Positions 34,340 to 43,605 of a stretch of DNA of 64,000 nucleotides are shown here, piece by piece. The position numbers and the translations under genes were made by a program. Position 1 is the first letter of the stretch. Each line of letters begins with the position of its first letter. The stretch is taken from positions 930,001 to 994,000 of the forward strand of contig NZ_CP011494.1 of assembly GCF_001043175.1 (NCBI RefSeq), given 5' to 3'. Source of the DNA: Marinobacter psychrophilus. GTDB taxonomy: Bacteria > Pseudomonadota > Gammaproteobacteria > Pseudomonadales > Oleiphilaceae. The notes beneath the pieces were generated by a model that was given only the letters and a program-made list of their open reading frames with translations, was not told where the DNA came from and did not search any database.

Positions 34340-34395
34340 GCTCTAGCTTAGTACGGATCAACCCATTTGCCAATGGCGTTTCGGGTCGGTCTTTG

Positions 34396-35604
34396 CTAAA
34401 GGCGCTCGAATATCAGTGATGCATTGGTGCCGCCAAAGCCAAAGCTGTTGGACATCACCGCGTTAAGGGTGGCTTCTTGGCCCGCCGGCCCCACAATAGG
34501 CAGGTCACCAATGGCCGCATCCAACTCGTTCAGATTTGCGGTTCCGGCGATAAAGCCGTTTTGCATCATCAGTAACGAGTAAATAGCTTCCTGTACACCG
34601 GCGGCGCCCAGCGAGTGCCCAGACAGTGACTTGGTAGAGGAAATTGGCGGTACTTTGTCAACGAAGGTGTTGCGAACAGCACCCATCTCCGCAGCGTCGC
34701 CAACCGGGGTGCTGGTGCCGTGGGCGTTGATATAATCAACTCTGCCATGCATGGTCGCCATGGCTTGCTTCATGCAACGCTGGGCGCCCTCACCGGATGG
34801 CGCAACCATGTCATAACCGTCTGAAGTGGCACCGTAGCCGGTCAGCTCGGCAATAATGTTGGCGCCGCGCTTGCGGGCGTGCTCCAGTTCTTCCAGTACC
34901 AGCATGCCGCCGCCACCGGCAATCACAAAACCGTCACGCTTGCTATCAAACGGCCGCGACGCCGTTTCCGGTGCGTCGTTGTATTTGGTAGACAGGGCAC
35001 CCATGGCGTCAAACATCATGGTCAGGCTCCAGTCTTCTTCTTCACCGCCGCCGGCAAAGACAATGTCTTGCTTGCCCAGCTGGATTTGTTCCATAGCTTG
35101 GCCAATACAGTGTGCGCTGGTGGCGCAGGCCGACGATATGGAAAAGTTCACGCCGCGAATCTTGAAGGCGGTTGCCAGGCACGCAGAGACAGTGCTGGCC
35201 ATAATGCGCGGTACCATATAAGGCCCAATGCGCTTTACGCCTTTTGCGCGCAGAATATCAACGGCTTCCCCTTGGCTTGAGCAAGATGCGCCACCAGAGC
35301 CGGCAATTAGCCCGGTGCGATCGTTTGACACCATGTCGTCGGTCAAACCGGCTTGGGCAATGGCCTGCTGCATCGACAAATAGCTGTACATGGCTGAGTC
35401 AGCCATAAAACGACGTGCTTTCCGATCAATAACAGAGGTGTCGACATCCGGTGCGCCGCAAATCTGGCTGCGGAACCCCAGTTCCTTGTAGGTTTCACTA
35501 AAGCGGATGCCGGATTTTCCGGTTTTTAGGCTGCTAGTAACCTCGTCCAGGCTATTGCCCAAGCAGGAAATAATTCCCATTCCAGTGACGACGACACGTC
35601 TCAT
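34396..35604 (-). CDS. fabB: 3-oxoacyl-ACP synthase I
   Basis: Condensing enzyme that extends acyl chains and is needed for unsaturated fatty acids. It is closely similar to E. coli FabB along its length: [22 protein letters not shown]; the active-site cysteine in [12 protein letters not shown]; catalytic histidines in [11 protein letters not shown] and [16 protein letters not shown]; and [16 protein letters not shown] at the end. The start at 35604 follows AGGAGA and gives 402 residues. Its usual operon partner fabA is not adjacent; the next gene upstream encodes a GTPase. Confidence 0.95.
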   Translation of the reverse strand: MRRVVVTGMGIISCLGNSLDEVTSSLKTGKSGIRFSETYKELGFRSQICGAPDVDTSVIDRKARRFMADSAMYSYLSMQQAIAQAGLTDDMVSNDRTGLIAGSGGASCSSQGEAVDILRAKGVKRIGPYMVPRIMASTVSACLATAFKIRGVNFSISSACATSAHCIGQAMEQIQLGKQDIVFAGGGEEEDWSLTMMFDAMGALSTKYNDAPETASRPFDSKRDGFVIAGGGGMLVLEELEHARKRGANIIAELTGYGATSDGYDMVAPSGEGAQRCMKQAMATMHGRVDYINAHGTSTPVGDAAEMGAVRNTFVDKVPPISSTKSLSGHSLGAAGVQEAIYSLLMMQNGFIAGTANLNELDAAIGDLPIVGPAGQEATLNAVMSNSFGFGGTNASLIFERL

Positions 35605-35727
35605 AAAGCTCTCCTTAACCGGCGCCAGGAACAGGCGCTTGTGTTGCGGTATTTTAGATGTGATTGTAAAGCTTTTAACCAACGTACAGTATATGACTTT
35701 GGTTCAGGCGGATATTCAAATGCGACA

Positions 35728-36675
35728 CTAACGTTTGCGGTTACGTCGGGTTTTTGCTTTCTTTTTGCCGTCTGCGATTGCTTTTTCTGCATCCAGTAGA
35801 GCTTGAACTTCGGCTTCAGCCAGAGCAATTTCGGTTTCGTGCTGGATCAGGCGCGGTGTTTCCAGAGAAATGCGCCCCAGCTTGCCGGCGCGGAATTCGT
35901 TCAGCAACACCTCCGACACTTTGTGTAAATCCGGTATGCCGCCGCGCCCAAAAAACCGGCGCTTGGCCGCAATGGCGTCCATTGCGGCCAAGCCGTCAAC
36001 CGGCAGCGGGTCCAGTCCGTAGCGGCTGGTCAGGAATTCCGGGTAATGAGCCAGCAAATACTCGGCGGTAAACAGCGCAACGTCTTCAAAATCCAGTACA
36101 GCGCTGCGAATAGCGCCGGTAACCGCCAGGCGATAACCACAGGCCGCCGGTGAAAGCTTGGGCCACAAGAAACCGGGGGTATCGTACAGCAAAATGTTAT
36201 TTGGCAATTTAATTGCTTGCTGAGCTCGGGTGACTGCCGGCTCGTTACCGGTTTTTGCGGCAGGTCGTCCGGCCAGGGTATTGATCAGGGTAGATTTTCC
36301 GACGTTAGGGATGCCCAGAATCATAACCCGTAGCGCGCTTTTCTGGCGATCGTGATTCGGTGTGAGCTGTTCAGCCAGGTTAAGAATGTCCAGCGCTTCG
36401 CTCCGCTGATTGTGGGTCAGAGTGATGGTTTTTACACCGCGCTCCCGTTCTAGCCAGCTTTGCCACTGCCCCGTCACATCGGGGTCGGCCAGGTCGCGCT
36501 TGTTAAGCACTTTAATCAACGGTGTATCACCGCGCAGTGCAGGCACCAGAGGGTTTTCGCTGCTAAAGGGAATGCGAGCGTCCACCACCTCGATAATCAG
36601 GTCCATCTGCGGCATGACTTCTTTGATCTCCTTGCGGGCTTTGTGCATGTGCCCGGGAAACCAGTTAATCGCCAT
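35728..36675 (-). CDS. rbgA: ribosome biogenesis GTPase, YlqF/RbgA family
   Basis: Circularly permuted GTPase that acts in late 50S subunit assembly. The permuted order is visible: G4 LNKRDLADPDVT comes first, then G1 [18 protein letters not shown], then G3 YDTPGFLWPK. The protein begins MAINWFPGHMHKARKEIKEV, the typical family start, so I place the start at 36675 (315 residues); the open frame continues to 36774 without family sequence. A basic tail (KKKAKTRRNRKR) may contact rRNA. Confidence 0.93.
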   Translation of the reverse strand: MAINWFPGHMHKARKEIKEVMPQMDLIIEVVDARIPFSSENPLVPALRGDTPLIKVLNKRDLADPDVTGQWQSWLERERGVKTITLTHNQRSEALDILNLAEQLTPNHDRQKSALRVMILGIPNVGKSTLINTLAGRPAAKTGNEPAVTRAQQAIKLPNNILLYDTPGFLWPKLSPAACGYRLAVTGAIRSAVLDFEDVALFTAEYLLAHYPEFLTSRYGLDPLPVDGLAAMDAIAAKRRFFGRGGIPDLHKVSEVLLNEFRAGKLGRISLETPRLIQHETEIALAEAEVQALLDAEKAIADGKKKAKTRRNRKR

Positions 36676-36939
36676 TGTGCTACTCCCGCTGCCCGTAAAC
36701 GCGCTGAATTCAAAACGCGCTGGCCAGTGTGTGTGAATAAAAAGAGCCGCCATTATGCAGCAATTCCAGCGCAATACCGAAAGTCGATGACCAAACTTTC
36801 ATATTTGCCTGAAAATCGCCTTAATGGTGGGCTGGCAGCCGCTTTGGCGGCTATTATTCGAAATAAACAGCCATTATGGGGTGCGACTTACCCACGTGAT
36901 GCTTTAGGGTGTGTGAAATTATTCAAAACGGAGAGCAGT

Positions 36940-37365
36940 ATGAAATTGGTAAAAGCACTGGGGACAGCACTGATTGTGGTAAGCCTTTCGGCGCCGGCAT
37001 TGGCGCAACAGGCGAATGCCCAGCCCGACCGTATAGATCAGTTGGCGCAAATGGTTGGTTTGAACGACGAGCAACAAGAACAGATCCGCGGCGTATTTGA
37101 CGAATTGCAGGGTCAAATTGTAGATCTGCGCCAGCAGGCGCAAACGCTTCAGCAGCAGTTGCAAGCCGAGGTAAAAGCAGACTTCAGCGAAGATGCCATT
37201 CGCGAACACGCGGAAGAGCTGGGTGACGTAACCGGTGAGATGGCCGCATTGTCTACCCTGATGCAAGCGAAGGTAGAAAGTATTTTTACAGATGAGCAGC
37301 GCAATGAGCTGAAGATGCAAATGCAAAAAATGCAGCAAATGCAACAGCAGCAGGGCGGCCAGTAA
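36940..37365 (+). CDS. small periplasmic Spy/CpxP-like protein
   Basis: A 141-residue exported protein: signal peptide (MKLVKALGTALIVVSLSAPA, cleavage near ALAQQA), then an almost wholly helical Gln- and Glu-rich body. LNDEQQEQIRGVF and IFTDEQRNELKMQMQKM resemble the LTxxQ motifs of Spy and CpxP, periplasmic chaperones of envelope stress. The end is glutamine- and methionine-rich (MQKMQQMQQQQGGQ), which could also bind metal. The ATG at 36940 follows GGAGAG. Function is inferred from general features. Confidence 0.72.
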   Translation: MKLVKALGTALIVVSLSAPALAQQANAQPDRIDQLAQMVGLNDEQQEQIRGVFDELQGQIVDLRQQAQTLQQQLQAEVKADFSEDAIREHAEELGDVTGEMAALSTLMQAKVESIFTDEQRNELKMQMQKMQQMQQQQGGQ

Positions 37366-37410
37366 ATACAGCCCCGCCAACAGCGGTGAGATGCCAATGC
37401 AGGTGCTCGG

Positions 37411-38490
37411 TCAGCTTACGAATTTGACCGGTATCTGCAGGGCGTTGACTGGCTTGGATTCTGCCGATGTCGTTTCTATTGATGCAGGAACTGCTGGTAC
37501 CGCCAATCCCAAGTTGTTCTTGTCAAACACTCGATCTGCACGGTAGCTTGACCGCACTAAGGGGCCTGATGGCACTTCCATAAAGCCCTTGGCCAAGCCA
37601 ATTTCCCGGTAACGGTTGAATTCTTCCGGGGTGACGTAGCGCATCACCGGCAAATGGTTCGGAGTAGGGCGCAGATACTGGCCCAGCGTCAGAATATCCA
37701 CGCCCACCGCCAGCAAGTCATCCATGGTTTGTTGAATTTCTTCGTCGGTTTCGCCCAGGCCCAACATTAAACTGGTTTTTGTCAGTACGTCCGGGCGGTA
37801 TTGCTTGGCATGCCTCAGTACGCTTAGAGTCTTCTCATAGCCGGCTCGCGGGTCGCGTACCGGGTGAGTCAAGCGGCGGACGGTTTCGACGTTCTGGGCG
37901 AATACATCCAGCCCGGAGTCAACAACCTGTTCTACGTGCTGCATGACCGCATCAAAGTCCGGCGTGAGTGCTTCTACTCTGACGCCCGGCGTGCGGTGTT
38001 TGATGGCCGACACACAGGCCGCATAATGGCCGGCACCGCCGTCGGGCAGGTCGTCGCGGTCAACCGATGTCAGCACAATGTATTGTAAGCCCATCAGTTC
38101 TACCGACTTTGCAGTATTCTCGGGTTCGTCTTTATCTAGCCAGCCGTTGGGGTTGCCGGTGTCTACCGCGCAGAATTTGCACGCACGTGTACACACCGAA
38201 CCCATCACCATGATCGTTGCCGTGCCGTTGGTCCAGCACTCACCAATATTGGGGCAGTGGGATTCCTGGCACACGGTGGCAACCTTGTGGCTTTTCACAT
38301 TCTGTTTGACTGCCTCGTAGCGCTCACCACCGGGCATACGTGCACGCAACCACTTGGGTTTTGGGTCGTTGCTGACGCCTTCGTTGGAAACATTGCGGCT
38401 TTGCTTAACGCCGTCCTTAATAGCAGAAAAGCCATGTTCACTGCGGAACTTGGCGCCACTTGCCACACGGGGCTTGGTGTTTGCGGTCAT
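37411..38490 (-). CDS. lipA: lipoyl synthase
   Basis: Radical SAM enzyme that inserts two sulfurs into octanoyl-lipoyl domains. The auxiliary cluster cysteines are in [12 protein letters not shown] and the radical SAM cluster in [12 protein letters not shown]. The C-terminal RSSYRAD carries the conserved serine ligand. The 359 residues include a longer than usual N-terminal segment (about 45 residues before [12 protein letters not shown]). It lies alone, about 24 kb from lipB. Confidence 0.96.
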   Translation of the reverse strand: MTANTKPRVASGAKFRSEHGFSAIKDGVKQSRNVSNEGVSNDPKPKWLRARMPGGERYEAVKQNVKSHKVATVCQESHCPNIGECWTNGTATIMVMGSVCTRACKFCAVDTGNPNGWLDKDEPENTAKSVELMGLQYIVLTSVDRDDLPDGGAGHYAACVSAIKHRTPGVRVEALTPDFDAVMQHVEQVVDSGLDVFAQNVETVRRLTHPVRDPRAGYEKTLSVLRHAKQYRPDVLTKTSLMLGLGETDEEIQQTMDDLLAVGVDILTLGQYLRPTPNHLPVMRYVTPEEFNRYREIGLAKGFMEVPSGPLVRSSYRADRVFDKNNLGLAVPAVPASIETTSAESKPVNALQIPVKFVS

Positions 38491-38606
38491 GGATGCGGAG
38501 CTCTCGTTCTGTATAAAAGACTTTGGTTAGGCGTAAAGGGTAAAGCCGAGGCGCGCCAGATACAAGAACAGTAGGGATAAACACGGGCACGGTATTGGCA
38601 CCCAAC

Positions 38607-38640
38607 ATCTGCGCTACCAAAACAAGCCGGTAGCGCAGAT
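38607..38640 (-). terminator. 12-bp perfect stem-loop after metY
   Basis: ATCTGCGCTACC (38607-38618) pairs with GGTAGCGCAGAT (38629-38640) around a 10-base loop, just past the stop of the minus-strand sulfhydrylase gene. No U-tract is present on the minus strand. The rest of 38491-38651 holds no gene. Confidence 0.55.
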
Positions 38641-38651
38641 GGCTGGCGTTC

Positions 38652-39929
38652 TCAGCGAACGGCGGCGTCCAGAGCCTGGGCGACATCAGCAATTATGTCG
38701 TCAATGTGCTCAATACCAATCGACAGGCGCACCAGGTCTTCACTCACACCTGCAGATTTGAGCTCGTCTGGGTTTAGCTGGCGGTGAGTGGTGGTTGCCG
38801 GGTGGCAGGCCAGTGATTTGGCGTCGCCAATGTTGACCAGGCGTAGCACCATGTCCAGCGCATCGATGAAACGTGCGCCGGCGTCTCGGCCGCCTTTAAT
38901 ACCGAAGCTGAGAATACCGGAGGCTTTGCCGCCGCAAATTTTTTCGCAGGTGGCGCGGAACGGGCTGTTAGCCAGGGCGGCGTAGTTAACCCATTCTACA
39001 GCTGGGTGATCCTGCAGGAACTGAGCGACTTTCTGGGCGTTCTCGCAGTGGCGTTCCATCCGCAGAGCAGCGGTTTCAATGCCCTGCATGATCAGGAACG
39101 CGTTAAACGGTGACAGTGCGGCGCCCGTGTTGCGCAGTGGAATTACGCGGCAGCGGCCAATAAACGCTGCCGCCCCTAAGGCCTCGGTGTATACCACGCC
39201 GTGATACGACGGATCTGGCTCGTTCAGCATCGGGAACTTGTCGGCGTTGGCTTTCCAGTCAAATTTGCCAGAATCCACCACAACGCCGGCAACGGTGGTG
39301 CCGTGGCCGCCCAGATATTTGGTCAGCGAGTGAACCACGATGTCTGCACCGTGTTCGATAGGGCGGCATAGAAAAGGTGTGCCAACGGTATTATCCACTA
39401 TCAGCGGCAGGCCATGTTTGTGGGCTATTTCAGCCCAGCGCTGAATGTCCACAACGTTGCCGGCCGGGTTGCCGATGGACTCACAAAACAGGGCACGAGT
39501 GTTTTCATCAATGGCTTTTTCTACGCCGTCAAAGTCATCGTGGGTGAGCATTTTGCAGGTAATGCCCTGGTTCGGCAGGCTGTGGGCAAACAAGTTGTAG
39601 GTACCGCCGTAAAGCTGGCTGGTGCTAACAATGTTATTGCCCACGGTACAGATGGTTTGCAGGGCATAGGTAATGGCAGACATACCCGAAGCAACTGCTA
39701 GCGCACCAATGCCGCCTTCCAGCTGCGCCATGCGCTCTTCCAGCACAGCGTTGGTGGGGTTCATAATGCGGGTATAAATATTGCCCTGCACTTTCAGATC
39801 AAACAGGTCAGCGCCGTGCTGAGTGTCATCAAAGGTATAAGAGGTGGTTTGATAAATTGGCGTGGTTGCAGCTCTGGTGGTGGGGTCGCTTTTGAACCCG
39901 GCGTGCAACGCTATGGTTTCCCGTTTCAT
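38652..39929 (-). CDS. metY: O-acetylhomoserine sulfhydrylase / aminocarboxypropyltransferase
   Basis: PLP enzyme making homocysteine from O-acetylhomoserine and sulfide, the direct-sulfhydrylation route to methionine. The Cys/Met metabolism PLP family is clear: TTPIYQTTSYTFDDTQHGADLF, YTRIMNPTNAVLEERMAQLEGG, and the PLP lysine in VHSLTKYLGGHGTTVAGVVVD. Subfamily-specific sequence PFNAFLIMQGIETAALRMERHCEN and ATTTHRQLNPDELKSAGVSEDLVRLSIGIE favour MetY over MetB/MetC. A length of 425 residues fits. Confidence 0.93.
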   Translation of the reverse strand: MKRETIALHAGFKSDPTTRAATTPIYQTTSYTFDDTQHGADLFDLKVQGNIYTRIMNPTNAVLEERMAQLEGGIGALAVASGMSAITYALQTICTVGNNIVSTSQLYGGTYNLFAHSLPNQGITCKMLTHDDFDGVEKAIDENTRALFCESIGNPAGNVVDIQRWAEIAHKHGLPLIVDNTVGTPFLCRPIEHGADIVVHSLTKYLGGHGTTVAGVVVDSGKFDWKANADKFPMLNEPDPSYHGVVYTEALGAAAFIGRCRVIPLRNTGAALSPFNAFLIMQGIETAALRMERHCENAQKVAQFLQDHPAVEWVNYAALANSPFRATCEKICGGKASGILSFGIKGGRDAGARFIDALDMVLRLVNIGDAKSLACHPATTTHRQLNPDELKSAGVSEDLVRLSIGIEHIDDIIADVAQALDAAVR

Positions 39930-40045
39930 AACGGCTCATTCCTTTTGGTTATAGAAAATGGATATGTGCAGTCTGATAGTATGCCACAGTCACAACCGGT
40001 TAAAAGAACCACCTTTCGAATTAGAAATTCTAAGCTAATACGCGA

Positions 40046-40672
40046 TCAGTCGTCCCAGCGCGCGGGGTCGTAAGAGAACACCGGCAATGACCACCGCCAG
40101 CGAATAGCGGACATGCGCAAGGCCAGGCCAACGCTGAATGCCGCCAGCAAACTGGTGTCGTGGTGCACGTGTTTATGTTGCATATAAAGATAGAGCAGGG
40201 CAACAACTAACGACACACTGGCGTATAGCTCGTGGCGCAAAACCTGAGGCGTTCGGTTGCAAAGAATGTCCCGCAGTATGCCGCCAAAAATGCCGGTAAT
40301 CAGGCCTGCCATAATCACAACCGGGATCTCGTAATCCAGCTTTAGAGCCACCTCGCAGCCGATAATGGTGAAGGCGATCAGGCCGAGGGAGTCTAGAACC
40401 AGAAACAGTTGATGCAGGCGCCGCATATAGCGGGCGATCACCATGGTAAACAAACCGGCGCTGACGGTGATGTAGATGTAGCCGGGGTGCTGGGTCCAGT
40501 TAATCGGGTAGTTGCCCAGCAACATGTCTCGCACCGTACCGCCACCCAGAGCCGTAACAAAGGCAATCAGCGCCACGCCAAACATATCCATGTTTCGCCG
40601 GCCAGCGGCAAGCGCCCCAGACATAGCTTCGGCGGTGATAGCAATCAGATAAATCGAGATGAGCACACACAA
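40046..40672 (-). CDS. UPF0126 / TRIC-type membrane protein (YicG/YadS family)
   Basis: A 208-residue inner-membrane protein with about seven helices made of two repeats. Each repeat carries glycine motifs: FVTALGGGTVRDMLLGNYP in the first and GLITGIFGGILRDILCNRTPQVL in the second. Bacterial UPF0126 members resemble trimeric intracellular cation (TRIC) channels and are proposed to pass cations or small solutes. The start at 40672 (GTG) opens the first helix; the short window before it lacks a strong Shine-Dalgarno. Confidence 0.88.
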   Translation of the reverse strand: MCVLISIYLIAITAEAMSGALAAGRRNMDMFGVALIAFVTALGGGTVRDMLLGNYPINWTQHPGYIYITVSAGLFTMVIARYMRRLHQLFLVLDSLGLIAFTIIGCEVALKLDYEIPVVIMAGLITGIFGGILRDILCNRTPQVLRHELYASVSLVVALLYLYMQHKHVHHDTSLLAAFSVGLALRMSAIRWRWSLPVFSYDPARWDD

Positions 40673-40720
40673 TTCCTATGCAGCGAGGCGCGCCATTATA
40701 CAAGCGCTGGCATGGCGACA

Positions 40721-40743
40721 GAGACAGATTTAAAATCTGTCCC
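40721..40743. repeat. REP-like palindrome, copy 1
   Basis: GAGACAGATTT followed by AAAATCTGTCCC is a near-perfect inverted repeat. It is one of a tandem pair between the UPF0126 gene and the PACE-family gene, with copy 2 twenty bases further. Confidence 0.75.
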
Positions 40744-40763
40744 ATACTCGGCCGTCAGTTTGC

Positions 40764-40787
40764 GGGGACAGATTTAAATCTGTCCCC
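40764..40787. repeat. REP-like palindrome, copy 2 (perfect)
   Basis: GGGGACAGATTT is followed at once by its exact reverse complement AAATCTGTCCCC. The last base is the first base (plus strand) of the stop codon of the minus-strand gene at 40787. Such elements are often mobilised by REP-associated tyrosine transposases; none lies in this window. Confidence 0.8.
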
Positions 40788-41230
40788 TACTTGAACTCGG
40801 TCCCCGGTTTGTCAAAAGGCTGGTTTATGGGGAAGAGGGTGTCGTAAGCCCAGGTAAAGGCAAAAGCGTACACCAGATAAAAGGCTATAAAGCCAAGATC
40901 TATTTTTAGGGCTTCCATCAGGCTTATGTTCAGTATGCGGGTGACAATCGGCAGGAATGCAACCATCAGGCCCAGCTCAAAACCAAAAGCGTGAACAATT
41001 CTCAGCTTAACGGATTTCTTGGGCGTGCCGGTGTACTTCAGCAGAGCGTGATCAAACAGCAGGTTGTAAATGTAGTTCCACCCGGTAGCGATGGTGGCAC
41101 CAACAGCGCCTAGCAAGCCGAAGTCCACCGTGGAGTAGCCCAGTACACGTGTGCCAAAGCTGATAACAACGATCAGGCCAATTACTTCAAAACTGACCGC
41201 TTGGCGAATACGGTCTGGTGTGGTGCGCAT
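40787..41230 (-). CDS. PACE-family (AceI-like) multidrug efflux protein
   Basis: A 147-residue membrane protein with four helices formed by two bacterial transmembrane pair domains. The four PACE motifs are visible: RIRQAVSFE in helix 1, WNYIYNLLFDH in helix 2, RIVHAFGFELGL in helix 3 and WAYDTLFP in helix 4. AceI-type proteins export chlorhexidine and, probably naturally, short diamines such as cadaverine and putrescine. I start at MRTTPDRIRQAV (41230); the extension to 41308 is not family sequence. A REP-like palindrome touches its stop codon. Confidence 0.88.
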   Translation of the reverse strand: MRTTPDRIRQAVSFEVIGLIVVISFGTRVLGYSTVDFGLLGAVGATIATGWNYIYNLLFDHALLKYTGTPKKSVKLRIVHAFGFELGLMVAFLPIVTRILNISLMEALKIDLGFIAFYLVYAFAFTWAYDTLFPINQPFDKPGTEFK

Positions 41231-41341
41231 CAACAAAACTCCGCTGCAGCGGGCCGTCCCGAATGCTGTGTCCCCAAATGGGCGAGGTCGTCCTCGTGAT
41301 GTTTGCAAAAATACGATTATGTCCGCAAACCTCCCGTGGAC

Positions 41342-41374
41342 AAAAAAAAGACCTACAGCGTTAACTGTAAGTCT
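41342..41374 (-). terminator. Rho-independent terminator after tRNA-Met
   Basis: On the minus strand AGACTTACAG pairs with CTGTAGGTCT (one T-G wobble) around a TTAACG loop, followed by a run of T. It lies nine bases past the tRNA 3' end. Confidence 0.9.
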
Positions 41375-41382
41375 TCGAAATC

Positions 41383-41459
41383 TGGTAGCAAGGACTGGAA
41401 TCGAACCAGTGACCCCAGCATTATGAGTGCTGTGCTCTAACCAACTGAGCTACCTTGCC
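41383..41459 (-). tRNA. tRNA-Met, elongator (anticodon CAT)
   Basis: The minus strand begins GGCAAGGTAGCTCAGTTGG. The anticodon stem CAGCA/TGCTG holds loop CTCATAA, anticodon CAT. The variable region GGGGTCA and T-loop GGTTCGATTCC follow, and CCA is encoded; 77 bases. It resembles elongator tRNA-Met rather than initiator tRNA (no three G-C pairs under the loop). A lysidine-modified tRNA-Ile with the same anticodon is less likely. Confidence 0.93.
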
Positions 41460-41528
41460 AGCGCGCCATCAACGATGGAAGCGGCGCGTATAGTAAGTTT
41501 CGCTGCCGAAAGTGTCAAGGGTTGGGCG

Positions 41529-42191
41529 TTAGATATTTCGAGAAAATTCGAGGATATGGCCTTTAAACTGCTTCTCAAGGTAGTCGGTATGCACGGGTTT
41601 TGTATGGCTGTTGCTGAAGCCGTGCGCGGCCAGCTTCACGCTGATTTTGGTTTTTCGACCACGGCCCGGATCTACCAGAATTACGTCGCAGCGGGGTTTG
41701 GCGTGATTGACAATAAACTCGGCAAGTAACTGAACGTGCTCGTCTTCGTACAACAGATCACTGCCGATAATCAGGTCAAAAAGCCCCAGTTCACTGCGGT
41801 CGTCGGCCCAGTCTGCCCGCTCAAACGCAATGCTTTTGCCGTGATTCAACAGAGTGTTGCGAACCAGAAAGTGTTCAACTTCGGGGTGATAGTCGGTCGC
41901 CGTGATGTCGGCTTGGCGCCCGTTGAGCAACAGGCTTGATAGCGCTATACCGCAGCCGATTTCCAAGATGCGTTTGCCCTCAATCGGGTAGACCAGCATA
42001 TGGTTTGCTAGCACTACGCTAGACGGCCACAACACGCCAAAAATTGGCCAGGCCGCAGAGGAAATACCCAAGGCATCGGCCGCGCCCTCGGGGTCGTTAA
42101 ACTGTTGGTTGTCGCGAAGGGTGCACAGATGGATATCAGTATTACCAACATCGATGGTTTGGTAACGCAGCCGCAAGGGAAGGCTATCCAT
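41529..42191 (-). CDS. class I SAM-dependent methyltransferase, Methyltransf_16-like
   Basis: A 220-residue cytoplasmic methyltransferase. The SAM-binding motif is ILEIGCGIALSSLLL (about residue 75), and motif post-I TATDYHPEVEHFL and FDLIIGSDLLYEDEHV follow. The layout with WPSSVVLANHM before motif I resembles the METTL21/ETFB-lysine group that methylates proteins. The substrate is unknown. It abuts the PAS-GGDEF gene upstream (the two share base 42191), so the pair is co-transcribed. Confidence 0.82.
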   Translation of the reverse strand: MDSLPLRLRYQTIDVGNTDIHLCTLRDNQQFNDPEGAADALGISSAAWPIFGVLWPSSVVLANHMLVYPIEGKRILEIGCGIALSSLLLNGRQADITATDYHPEVEHFLVRNTLLNHGKSIAFERADWADDRSELGLFDLIIGSDLLYEDEHVQLLAEFIVNHAKPRCDVILVDPGRGRKTKISVKLAAHGFSNSHTKPVHTDYLEKQFKGHILEFSRNI

Positions 42192-43501
42192 TATGGGTTG
42201 AGAGCTCCTTTCTGGATGATCGACACTTGTGTCTGGTTACGGCCTGATGTCTTTGCGCTATAAAGGGCTCTATCAACGCGCTCAATCAAATCGGCTAATG
42301 CTTCCTCGGGCTGCAATTCGCCCAAACCGATCGACACGGTGACGGAGCCTACGTTTTCGTTATGTTGGTTCTGCACGGCTAGCTGGCAACGTTCGGCCAG
42401 CGGCAGTCCCTGGTCTAAGTCGCAGCCACCGAATATAAGCAGAAATTCTTCACCGCCCCAGCGTATCACGGTATCGTTGGCTCTTAATGTGGCAATCATT
42501 GTGTTCGCAACAGCTTTGAGAACTGTATCGCCGGTGGCATGTCCCCAATTGTCGTTAACTTGTTTGAAATGGTCGATATCAGCCATCGCGATCGACATAG
42601 GCAGTTTGGACCCGCGGTGCTGCATGTAAGCTTTTTCCAGCGCTAGCTCTCCGGCTGCTCGGGTCAGGGCGCCCGTTAGCCCGTCAAAGCGCACCATTTC
42701 ACGGAACGTCTGTTCTTCCAATACTCGAGTCGTCAGGTCGCGAAAGATACTCACGTAATGACTGACATTATTCGCTTCATCGGTCAGCGGCGTTATTGTC
42801 TCGTTACAGTAAATCAGCTCGTTATTCTTGCTGCGGTTAACAAAAGTCCCCTTGTAAGAGCGCCCCTTTTTCAGGGTGTCCCACATGTCTTTATAGAATT
42901 CAAAATTCTGTTCTCCGGAACTGAACATGCTCGGATTTCGACCCAGTACCTCCGTGAGTCCGTACCCGGTGATTGTCTCGAAGGCTTTGTTAACAAATTC
43001 GATGGTTCCATGGCTATCGGTGATAAGCACGCCATCATCGGTAGCGTTGATTACGTGGGCAAAAAGCTGAGTTGTATTCTGCGCGGCTATCAGGCTGCTG
43101 ATGTCCCGCTGTAACGAAATAAAATGCGTAATCTCACCGGCTTTATTGTGTACAGGAGAAACGTTCCACTCGACCGTGTACGGACGGCCATCTTTGCGGT
43201 AGTTAATCGTCGAACCTTGAAAATGGGTGCCGTTGTGAAGGCAATGGCGCAGCCTGTCAATCACATCAGGATTGGTTGCTGGCCCCTGAAGAAGGCGCGG
43301 GTTTTGTCCAAGTAACTCTTCTTCGTTGTAGCCCGTCATCCGCAGAAAGGCCTGATTGGCGAAGACAATACGGTGCCCAGCTTCGCCAGAGTTTGCGTCT
43401 GTTAGTAAAATAGCGTTGTAAGACTGTTCAAGCGCAAAAGCGATGACGTTCGGATCGGTGTGGTCAGCAATCGTATTCATATCAGGGGCAACATTTTGCA
43501 T
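42191..43501 (-). CDS. diguanylate cyclase with two PAS domains
   Basis: Two PAS domains (about 20-125 and 140-255) precede a GGDEF domain (about 275-430). The first PAS has a LOV-like run (GYNEEELLGQNPRLLQGPATNP), but at the flavin-cysteine position GxNCRFLQ reads GQNPRLLQ, so no photocycle is expected. The second reads SHGTIEFVNKAFETITGYGLTEVLGRNPSMFSSG. The cyclase motif is GGEEF (IRWGGEEFLLIFGG), so it should make c-di-GMP. No membrane segments. The start is uncertain: ATG at 43501, another ATG at 43480 or GTG at 43543. Confidence 0.88.
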   Translation of the reverse strand: MQNVAPDMNTIADHTDPNVIAFALEQSYNAILLTDANSGEAGHRIVFANQAFLRMTGYNEEELLGQNPRLLQGPATNPDVIDRLRHCLHNGTHFQGSTINYRKDGRPYTVEWNVSPVHNKAGEITHFISLQRDISSLIAAQNTTQLFAHVINATDDGVLITDSHGTIEFVNKAFETITGYGLTEVLGRNPSMFSSGEQNFEFYKDMWDTLKKGRSYKGTFVNRSKNNELIYCNETITPLTDEANNVSHYVSIFRDLTTRVLEEQTFREMVRFDGLTGALTRAAGELALEKAYMQHRGSKLPMSIAMADIDHFKQVNDNWGHATGDTVLKAVANTMIATLRANDTVIRWGGEEFLLIFGGCDLDQGLPLAERCQLAVQNQHNENVGSVTVSIGLGELQPEEALADLIERVDRALYSAKTSGRNQTQVSIIQKGALNP

Positions 43502-43605
43502 GAGTTGATTGTTGTATGTGACCGTTATTGCTTGCAACCGCACTTGGCCTGATTATTCAGAAGGCCGCTGTATGTCCAGCGTCAATGTTTGAATGTAACA
43601 AGAAA

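Noticed and set aside
36460..36939. Long N-terminal extension of the Spy-like gene
   Set aside because: It runs antisense to rbgA and lacks protein-like sequence; a signal peptide and GGAGAG mark the start at 36940.
43186..43340. LOV photoreceptor in the first PAS domain of the diguanylate cyclase
   Set aside because: The segment resembles LOV domains, but the flavin-binding cysteine motif is replaced by GQNPRLLQ.
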